DNA from: Candidatus Gastranaerophilales bacterium | Lineage (GTDB): Bacteria; Cyanobacteriota; Vampirovibrionia; Gastranaerophilales; Gastranaerophilaceae | Direction: 5' to 3' | NCBI GenBank assembly: GCA_947632315.1 | Contig: CANROV010000141.1 | Location: forward strand, 1 to 5,169 | DNA: 5,169 nt | In this document: piece by piece, positions 1 to 5,169 of the stretch | How positions within the stretch are numbered: the first letter of the stretch is position 1 | Layout: each line of letters begins with the position of its first letter | Program-made: the position numbers and the translations under genes | The notes under the pieces: model-generated | The model's database searches: none | Seen by the model: only the letters and a program-made list of their open reading frames with translations | Told to the model about the DNA's origin: nothing

Positions 1-446
1 GTACCGCCCGCTCTTGAAAGTACTCCGCTCATAGAAGAATTATTTATTATTGTGCCATTTCGATTTTGTCTAAAATGGGGTAAAATTGCGTTTACAACAT
101 TATATGTACCGATGAAATTCAGTTCCATTACCTCTTTTATATGTTCAATTGTTTCTTCTTCAGCAACAATACCTGCGGAAACACCTGCATTATTAGAAAC
201 CACATCGATTTTTCCAAACTTTTCTATTCCTTTTTCAATGGCACTTTTAACTTCATCAGGTTTTGTCACATCAACTGACAAGCAAAGTGCATTATCATGT
301 TTAAAGTCAGGCACAGTTCTTGAAACAGATATTACATTATATCCGTTCTCAAGCAGTTGTTTTGATAATTCATGTCCTATTCCGCTTGAGCCTCCGGTTA
401 CGAACCATGTTTTTATTTTTTCTTTTGGCAGATTAGTTCTTTTCAT
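1..446 (-). CDS. Classical short-chain dehydrogenase/reductase (SDR), 3' end beyond the window
   Basis: The reading frame begins at an ATG (446-444) and stays open to the left edge, giving 148 complete codons of a protein usually near 250 residues. Visible SDR landmarks are the cofactor-binding TGGSSGIG at residues 17-24, an Asp-Val after the third strand (59-60), NNAG at 85-88, the structural/catalytic Asn110 in ELNFIGTYN, and the NNSSMSG stretch at 135-141 that carries the catalytic Ser (probably Ser138). The YxxxK pair should lie just past the edge, so catalytic competence cannot be confirmed. Arg43 after the second beta strand (VSRT) suggests NADP(H) preference, by family rule only. The enzyme is expected to be cytosolic and to oxidise or reduce a hydroxyl/keto group; the substrate is unknown. 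The start overlaps the ABC transporter stop as ATGA, with an AAAGGA ribosome site 6 nt upstream, implying translational coupling. A sugar- or lipid-modifying role is inferred from neighbours only. Confidence 0.92.
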   Translation of the reverse strand, partial: MKRTNLPKEKIKTWFVTGGSSGIGHELSKQLLENGYNVISVSRTVPDFKHDNALCLSVDVTKPDEVKSAIEKGIEKFGKIDVVSNNAGVSAGIVAEEETIEHIKEVMELNFIGTYNVVNAILPHFRQNRNGTIINNSSMSGVLSRAGG

Positions 447-2230
447 TTATTTTCCTTTGTTAATACACCTTGTTTTTTAAACTGCATATCATATAATGCT
501 TTGTATTGACCGTTTTCAATATTCATAAGTTCATCGTGACTGCCGAGTTCTACTATTTCACCCTGATTTAAAACAGCTATTTTATCTGCGTTTTGTACGG
601 TAGATAACCTGTGAGCAATAACAAATACGGTTTTATCAACTAAAAGATTATCAATTGCTTTTTGAACAATAGCTTCAGATTTATTATCGAGAGCAGACGT
701 TGCTTCATCCAGTATAATTATCGGTGCATTTTTCAAGAATGCTCTTGCTATTGCAACCCTTTGTTTTTGACCTCCGGAAAGCAAAATTCCTCTTTCTCCT
801 ATCTGGGTATTAATTCCGTCTTGAAGCGAAGAAATAAATTCATCCAAATATGCCATTTTTACTGCTTTTGATATTTCATCATCAGTTGCATTCGGTTTTC
901 CTAAAAGAATATTTTCTTTAATTGTTCCGGAAAATAAGAAATTATCCTGAAAAACAACAGCGATATTATTTCTTAACGATTTTAGAGTAATATCTCTTAT
1001 ATCTATGCCATCAATGGTAATTAAACCGGACTTTATATCGTAAAATCTGGGCAGAAGATTGACAAGTGTAGTTTTTCCTCCTCCGGAATTTCCCACAATT
1101 GCAGCTGTTTCACCTTTTTTTATTGTTAAATTAATATTTTTCAAAACAGGTTTATTACTAACGTATTCAAAATTTACATTTTTAAATTCAACGGCGGAAT
1201 TTAAACTTATTAAAGGAACAGAATTTTCTTTATCTGATATTTTTGGTTTTAATTCCAGCATTTTAAACACTCTTTCAATTGCCATAAAAGACAACTGCAC
1301 CTGATTAAGATTATTTCCGAGTGCTTTAATGGGGGTATATAACATAATTAAAGCAGTTATAAAAGAAACAAAATTCCCTGAGGTAATTTGCCCCGATAAA
1401 ATCAAATGGGAGCCGTATCCAATAGCCAGTCCAAGTCCAACAGATACAATAACGTGCATCATTGGCGATAACCACGAGGTTCTTTGTATCATTTTTATTT
1501 TAAAAGTAAAAATATTAGATAAAACATCTTTAAATTTTTCTTCTTCAATATCTTTGAGATTATAAGATGTTATCGTTTTATTTCCTGCGAATGATTCATT
1601 ATAAGCGGTAATTGCCGCAGAACCTGCCTTGAGTGATTTTGCGGTAACGGTTTTAATTCTTTTTCTTATGTTTGCAAGCGGTAAGAATGCTCCGCAAAGA
1701 ATCACCACTGCTATTATTGCCAATTGCCAAGAGTTATAAAACAATACGCATATTAATGATATTGAAGAAAATAATCTGGATACAAAGATTTTTAAATTAT
1801 CTAAAAGCCCGTTACAGGCAGTATCGGCGTCTGTACTAAATCTAAAGATTATATCCCCGGATTTTTTCTTATCAAAAAATGCAGGTTCAAAAGTCAGCAT
1901 TTTCTGATACAAATCCATTTTTAAATCATTGGTAATTTTTCCTCCGACCCAGGTATTAAGATATATTGCCAAATAATTTAAAAAGCCTTGAATAGTGGTA
2001 AAAGCCACAATTCCAAAAGGAATATACCAAGGTGATTGAATTGATTTTTCAACCATAACCAAATCCATATACGGCTTTAAAGAAAGGGCAATAACCGCAT
2101 CTAAAGACCCTATTGGTATACATATTAAAACAGCAAGTAAAGCCCTAAACCAATATGGTTTTATATAAGGAAACATTCTTGAATAATTTATATAAAATTC
2201 TGTTTGTTTTAATTTCTCTATAATCAGCAT
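443..2230 (-). CDS. MsbA-type ABC exporter half-transporter (membrane domain fused to ATPase)
   Basis: This 595-residue protein has the full length of a type IV (MsbA/lipid flippase-like) half-transporter that acts as a homodimer in the inner membrane. About six hydrophobic segments are visible, near residues 29-50, 68-91, 147-165, 168-186, 257-279 and 286-303. The ATPase half contains an A-loop Tyr356, Walker A GNSGGGKT (380-387), Q-loop Gln428, signature LSGGQ (484-488), Walker B IIILDE (504-509), D-loop SALD (512-515) and H-loop His540, so the site looks intact. The NLLPRFYD stretch after Walker A resembles lipid A/oligosaccharide exporters more than peptide or drug exporters, but substrate cannot be read from sequence; lipid-linked glycan or lipid A is inferred from the neighbouring pyruvyl transferase genes. 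The ATG at 2230 is the first in frame after a TAG nine codons upstream. Its ribosome site is poor (AAGAG, 15 nt away). It follows the fusion gene by 50 bp and overlaps the SDR start by 4 bp. Confidence 0.93.
   Translation of the reverse strand: MLIIEKLKQTEFYINYSRMFPYIKPYWFRALLAVLICIPIGSLDAVIALSLKPYMDLVMVEKSIQSPWYIPFGIVAFTTIQGFLNYLAIYLNTWVGGKITNDLKMDLYQKMLTFEPAFFDKKKSGDIIFRFSTDADTACNGLLDNLKIFVSRLFSSISLICVLFYNSWQLAIIAVVILCGAFLPLANIRKRIKTVTAKSLKAGSAAITAYNESFAGNKTITSYNLKDIEEEKFKDVLSNIFTFKIKMIQRTSWLSPMMHVIVSVGLGLAIGYGSHLILSGQITSGNFVSFITALIMLYTPIKALGNNLNQVQLSFMAIERVFKMLELKPKISDKENSVPLISLNSAVEFKNVNFEYVSNKPVLKNINLTIKKGETAAIVGNSGGGKTTLVNLLPRFYDIKSGLITIDGIDIRDITLKSLRNNIAVVFQDNFLFSGTIKENILLGKPNATDDEISKAVKMAYLDEFISSLQDGINTQIGERGILLSGGQKQRVAIARAFLKNAPIIILDEATSALDNKSEAIVQKAIDNLLVDKTVFVIAHRLSTVQNADKIAVLNQGEIVELGSHDELMNIENGQYKALYDMQFKKQGVLTKENK
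453..458 (-). promoter_or_regulatory. Ribosome binding site of the SDR gene
   Basis: AAAGGA on the minus strand lies inside the last codons of the ABC transporter gene, 6 nt before the SDR ATG at 446. It supports that start and, together with the ATGA stop/start overlap at 446-443, indicates coupled translation of the two genes. Confidence 0.7.
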
Positions 2231-2280
2231 ATTTGATATTTTTGACTCTTGCTAAAATATTTTATCAAAAAAAACAGTTA

Positions 2281-4647
2281 TTATAAAATATATTTTTGCC
2301 CTATTTGTTTATATTCCTCAAGCAAGACTTTGTATTTTATTTTCTCTCTGTACAGAGTTTCCTTTAATTCACCCATAGTGATATTTATAAAGAATCGTAA
2401 AAGTAAATATTTAATTCTTATAATATTTCTGTTTTTATACAGCCATATTTTATGTTCAATAGTATGTATTAATTCATTTTTATGCCTAATATCTTCAGAT
2501 TCCATTAAACTAATTAAAGAATCACAAAGCTCCTCTTGAGGAGTTAAATTATATTCTTTTTCAGCTTCAAGAGCGTCTTTAAGCCATTTAACACTGCGTT
2601 GTTTTTCCTTTTCAAAAGTCATATTACAATTGGTGTAATCTATAGGGTCAAACAGCGTTTTTGATTTATAAATATCTTCATTATAATCAAAAAATCTGTC
2701 TGATAACCCGCTTAATTTTTCAATTGTTAAAAATCTGATTGTATTATCATTATTTAAAGATAATGCAGCAAATTGCCTGTTAAAGATTATGGAAAAACAA
2801 GTACCATGAAAACTGTCTGTTAATATAAACTTAGCATTTTGCATATACCAAAGCCAATCTTCAATTGGAATAGGCTTATATATATCAATTATTTTATTAA
2901 TTCCGGTTTGTTTTTTTATGTATTCAATAATATTATTACAGTTTTTCTTATGATTAGCCAATAAGTATATGGCTATAAAATCCTCTTTTAACTTAATTGA
3001 TGAGGTTTTTGATATATCATAATATTTTTGTTTATCAATACAGAAAACGGGGTCAAGCACTTGAATTGCGTTTAAATTATAGTTATCTTTCATCAAATCA
3101 ACACCTTCATATTCTCTTACGGAGATGTTATCAAAACGGGAAAGCCAATATTTTGTAAGATTTTTTTGGAATTCATTTCCCTCAGGCTCTTTAACCCCGA
3201 AAGAAGCAGAAAATGCTATTATTTTATTATGTGCATCTACCCAGTTAGCAGACATTATATTCCTGCAATCGTTGCGTGTAACTGATCTAAATACTTGATC
3301 AGAGCCGAATATGAATGTTGAAAATTCTTTGTTTAATTTAGTAAAATCCTTTTTATTATTAAGAGGCATTGTAAATTTTAAATATTTATTAGTAAATTTA
3401 TCGGTGTTTTTATAAAGAAAATAATTATCACGCTGATGATCATATAAAAAGTTTACCGTATAAGCGTCATAACCAAGCTCTTTAACTAATTCATTTAAAG
3501 CGTAATTAGTAAGGACTGAGCCTTTATTGATATAATCGCACCACCAATTCAGTATAGCTACTTTTGATTTTTTTACAGTTTCATTTGTGTTTTCTTTAAA
3601 TGAAAGTTTATCAATATTATTGTAGAAATTTTTAACGCTATTACTCATTGGAGGATTAGTTTTTGCATTGATTTGACATTTTATGGATTTAAGAGGCATT
3701 TTTTTTGTTTTATAAAATTTTGATTTAATTATTTTGAACAGTTCTTCTGCTTTTTTATTATTAAGTACAATTGCACTTGTGCCTTTTTTATCATCCATGG
3801 AAGGCGCATATTTTTCTATTCCCCAATAGTCGCCTATTGTAAAGTCGCCGGGCCGGGGAAATTTACGATATTGGCAATTCTCGCACATTTCACTTTTAAA
3901 GTTGCCTTTAAGGTAATTATCCATATAAATGCGGTCTTCTTTTGTATCTTTATTGGTAGCAACAGTAGTAGTTAAAATTCCGCCCCAATTTTTCATCACT
4001 TTATCCCGGAATTTTATATTTAATACAATTTCATCTTTGTAGGTTTCATCTAAATATTTTTTGAATACTTTTGAGCTTGGCGTATATGCACAGATTAAAT
4101 CAATAGTGTAGAGTTTTTCATATTTTTTATTACCCAAAAAATTTAACAAACCTGCTACCTGGCAGGGTACACCCGAAAATAGAACGTATCTGCCGTTATC
4201 TAAATATGTTTTTATCTGTTTGAAAAGTGTTTCTGAAATAAAACTTTGAACGTACTTTGAGCCTCTTAGCTTTTCTAAATCCTTTTTGTTATCAACAATA
4301 ATATGCTGTACAACTAAATTTTCATCAAATCCGGCACCTGAGACGACTCCGTTTCTGTTTAATATTTCATCTGCAATTACTCCGAAAGCACCGCCTGATG
4401 AACTTTTTAATCTGAGTTCATTAAAAGCCATAACAGCCCATACATTTGGTTTAATTTTATTTTCGGAACGGAAATTATTTATAGGACAAACGGTTTTGCA
4501 CAAATTGCAATTAGTGCATTTATTTTTATCAATTTGAGGTTTATAGAATCCCCAATCATCTTGTTTAATGCAAATTCCCCCCCCCCTGCAGGAATTTGCA
4601 CATGCACCGCATCCTGTACAAAGATTATTGCCGTTTATATTTTCCAT
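2281..4647 (-). CDS. Ferredoxin / FrhB-like / polysaccharide pyruvyl transferase fusion protein
   Basis: The product has 788 residues from the ATG at 4647. An in-frame ATG at 4653 would add two residues, but the AAGGAG at 4655-4660 is only 1 nt from it and 7 nt from 4647, so 4647 is preferred. Modules in order: two [4Fe-4S] motifs, CxxCxxCxxxC at residues 10-20 and CxxCxxCxxxCP at 44-55; an FrhB/FdhB-like region about 70-340 with SSSGGAF (82-88), GVPCQ (159-163), a CxxC pair (255, 258) and GDYWG (272-276); then a pyruvyl transferase region about 362-690 with NKGSVLTNYAL (374-384), GSDQV (448-452), FSASFG (479-484), LDPVF (531-535) and DSFHG (611-615). A basic tail follows. The last module family moves pyruvate from phosphoenolpyruvate onto sugars; the redox partner role is unknown, and in bacteria it need not use F420. 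A G10 tract encodes residues 21-24, so the gene is probably phase variable and is ON as read. The upstream paralogue ends 14 bp before this start. Confidence 0.9.
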   Translation of the reverse strand: MENINGNNLCTGCGACANSCRGGGICIKQDDWGFYKPQIDKNKCTNCNLCKTVCPINNFRSENKIKPNVWAVMAFNELRLKSSSGGAFGVIADEILNRNGVVSGAGFDENLVVQHIIVDNKKDLEKLRGSKYVQSFISETLFKQIKTYLDNGRYVLFSGVPCQVAGLLNFLGNKKYEKLYTIDLICAYTPSSKVFKKYLDETYKDEIVLNIKFRDKVMKNWGGILTTTVATNKDTKEDRIYMDNYLKGNFKSEMCENCQYRKFPRPGDFTIGDYWGIEKYAPSMDDKKGTSAIVLNNKKAEELFKIIKSKFYKTKKMPLKSIKCQINAKTNPPMSNSVKNFYNNIDKLSFKENTNETVKKSKVAILNWWCDYINKGSVLTNYALNELVKELGYDAYTVNFLYDHQRDNYFLYKNTDKFTNKYLKFTMPLNNKKDFTKLNKEFSTFIFGSDQVFRSVTRNDCRNIMSANWVDAHNKIIAFSASFGVKEPEGNEFQKNLTKYWLSRFDNISVREYEGVDLMKDNYNLNAIQVLDPVFCIDKQKYYDISKTSSIKLKEDFIAIYLLANHKKNCNNIIEYIKKQTGINKIIDIYKPIPIEDWLWYMQNAKFILTDSFHGTCFSIIFNRQFAALSLNNDNTIRFLTIEKLSGLSDRFFDYNEDIYKSKTLFDPIDYTNCNMTFEKEKQRSVKWLKDALEAEKEYNLTPQEELCDSLISLMESEDIRHKNELIHTIEHKIWLYKNRNIIRIKYLLLRFFINITMGELKETLYREKIKYKVLLEEYKQIGQKYIL
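2564..2617 (-). repeat. Copy 1 of a 54-bp imperfect direct repeat shared by the two paralogues
   Basis: This 54-bp segment matches 4930-4983 in the same orientation with four mismatches (50/54). It encodes the FEKEKQRSVKWLKDALEAE region of the fusion protein. It is the most conserved nucleotide stretch I found between the two genes and reflects duplication; it could also serve as a site of recombination between them. Confidence 0.8.
4577..4586 (-). repeat. Poly-G (G10) tract in the coding strand, candidate phase-variation switch
   Basis: Ten consecutive C on the plus strand read as ten G in the coding strand of the fusion gene. They cover codons AGG GGG GGG GGA (Arg-Gly-Gly-Gly), right after the fourth Cys of the first iron-sulfur motif. 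With ten G the frame is open for the whole gene. Adding one G leads to TAA at 4565-4567; removing one leads to TAA at 4479-4481. Such a run is exceptional in sequence of this composition, and mononucleotide G runs of this length are classic slipped-strand mispairing sites in AT-rich bacteria. Actual variability cannot be seen from one sequence, and homopolymer miscounting is possible. Confidence 0.85.
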
Positions 4648-4654
4648 TAACATG

Positions 4655-4660
4655 CTCCTT
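4655..4660 (-). promoter_or_regulatory. Ribosome binding site deciding the fusion gene start
   Basis: A strong AAGGAG on the minus strand sits in the short gap after the upstream paralogue stop (4662-4664). Two ATGs follow in ATG-TTA-ATG. The spacing is 1 nt to the first (4653) and 7 nt to the second (4647), so the second is the likely start. Its place directly after the previous stop indicates an operon with possible ribosome re-initiation. Confidence 0.75.
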
Positions 4661-4661
4661 T

Positions 4662-5169
4662 TTAATTATTTCCTTTAAGTTCTGATAATAAACATTTATA
4701 TTTAATTTTTTTCTTCCACATTATTTCTCTTTGCTGTCCAAAGGTGAAATTTTTAAGAAGTCTTATTAACGCATATATTAACCTTATCTTGTTTCTGTTT
4801 TCAGAAATCCAAATTTTGTGTTCAACGTAATCTTTCATTCCTTTTTGAAATTTAGAATTTTGCAAATCTATATGATTTAAAACCATATCACAAAGTTCTT
4901 CACGCTCCGAGAACTTATAAACTTTTTCGGCTTCAAGTGCATCTTTAAGCCATTTAATACTGCGTTGTTTTTCCCTTTCAAAATTCAAATTGCACTGAGT
5001 AAAATCTATAGGTTCAAAAAGGGTTTTTGATTTAAAAATATCAGAATTATAGTAGAAAAACCTATCTGATAATCCGCTTATTTTATCTATTGACAGAAAT
5101 CTTGACGGATATTCCAAGCCTGAAGCTAATGCGGCAAATTGTCTGTTAAAAATCATTGAATAGCAAGTA
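4662..5169 (-). CDS. C-terminal part of a second pyruvyl-transferase-like protein, 5' end beyond the window
   Basis: The frame is open through the right edge. The ATG at 5156 is not the true start, because the codons before it (Thr-Cys-Tyr-Ser) continue the homology to the TCFSIIFNRQ of the downstream fusion protein. About 168 residues are visible. Aligned without gaps to the fusion protein, the first 94 residues from that Thr share 65 identities by my count (about 69%), including FNRQFAAL, SGLSDRFF, KSKTLF and KQRS-KWLKDALEAEK. After a divergent stretch, the tails align again from EHKIW to KIKYK-LL. The visible part is the end of the polysaccharide pyruvyl transferase module plus the basic amphipathic tail; the SFHG motif lies just outside. 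Whether this copy also carries ferredoxin and FrhB-like modules, or a G tract, cannot be told. It ends 14 bp before the next start and is very likely co-transcribed. It may be intact or a remnant; nothing visible is broken. Confidence 0.88.
   Translation of the reverse strand, partial: TCYSMIFNRQFAALASGLEYPSRFLSIDKISGLSDRFFYYNSDIFKSKTLFEPIDFTQCNLNFEREKQRSIKWLKDALEAEKVYKFSEREELCDMVLNHIDLQNSKFQKGMKDYVEHKIWISENRNKIRLIYALIRLLKNFTFGQQREIMWKKKIKYKCLLSELKGNN
4930..4983 (-). repeat. Copy 2 of the 54-bp imperfect direct repeat
   Basis: This is the partner of 2564-2617, coding for FEREKQRSIKWLKDALEAE in the upstream paralogue. The starts of the two copies are 2366 bp apart, so a crossover between them would remove one gene-length unit and leave a hybrid C-terminus. 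Confidence 0.8.

Noticed and set aside
52..480. 142-residue plus-strand open frame
   Set aside because: It is antisense to the SDR gene, whose complementary frame shows the cofactor and active-site motifs; the plus-strand translation shows no recognisable family. The same applies to the other plus-strand frames at 662-871, 1059-1304, 1329-1565, 2249-2539 and 4286-4537.
2280..2285. Perfect TATAAT on the minus strand just before the ABC transporter gene
   Set aside because: No -35 element at 16-18 bp, and such hexamers arise readily in AT-rich sequence; it also overlaps the stop codon of the preceding gene. A weak internal promoter is possible but unsupported.
2253..2296. Two 12-bp AT-only palindromes (2253-2264 and 2285-2296) flanking a run of eight T on the minus strand
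   Set aside because: The stems contain no G-C pairs and have no real loop, so they are too weak for an intrinsic terminator, and no operator family is recognised. They are expected in AT-rich spacer DNA.
3846..3858. Short GC-rich patch in an AT-rich gene
   Set aside because: It codes for the Pro-Arg-Pro-Gly part of the conserved segment after the CxxC pair of the FrhB-like module; amino-acid content explains it and there is no homopolymer or repeat.
5156..5169. ATG at 5156 as the start of a small independent gene
   Set aside because: The frame continues upstream to the edge, and the residues before the ATG keep matching the paralogue (TCYS against TCFS), so the gene is cut by the window.

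Overview
The window is an AT-rich bacterial segment (roughly 30% G+C by eye) that is densely coding. All genes are on the minus strand and read as one operon-like series from high to low coordinates. The theme is cell-surface polysaccharide or lipid-linked glycan synthesis and export. An MsbA-type exporter suggests an envelope that flips lipid-linked sugars, probably Gram-negative. Low G+C together with a poly-G contingency tract recalls Campylobacter/Helicobacter-type host-associated bacteria, but other AT-rich gut lineages fit too, so I do not name a taxon.

Layout in transcription order: (1) 5169-4662, the 3' end of a gene cut by the window edge, paralogous to the next gene; (2) 4647-2281, a large fusion protein with a 2x[4Fe-4S] ferredoxin module, an FrhB/FdhB-like (coenzyme F420 hydrogenase/dehydrogenase beta) module and a polysaccharide pyruvyl transferase module, followed by a basic amphipathic tail; (3) a 50-bp gap; (4) 2230-443, an ABC exporter half-transporter of the MsbA/lipid-flippase type; (5) 446-1, the 5' part of a classical short-chain dehydrogenase/reductase (SDR) that overlaps the ABC stop codon by 4 bases (ATGA) and runs off the left edge. 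No tRNA, rRNA, CRISPR array, insertion sequence or convincing terminator was seen.

The most striking signal is an uninterrupted run of ten G on the coding strand (4577-4586) inside the first iron-sulfur motif of the fusion gene, near its start codon. At ten G the gene is open. I translated the two neighbouring states: eleven G gives a stop four codons after the tract, and nine G gives a stop at 4479-4481. This is the signature of a phase-variable ON/OFF switch, here placed in a redox/pyruvyl-transferase fusion and possibly also affecting the downstream exporter and SDR by polarity.

Taken together, the locus looks like a switchable surface-glycan modification cassette: two paralogous pyruvyl-transferase-like enzymes, an exporter and a sugar- or lipid-modifying oxidoreductase. 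The enzyme families and the tract are read directly from the sequence. The substrate, the switching itself and the shared pathway are inference.
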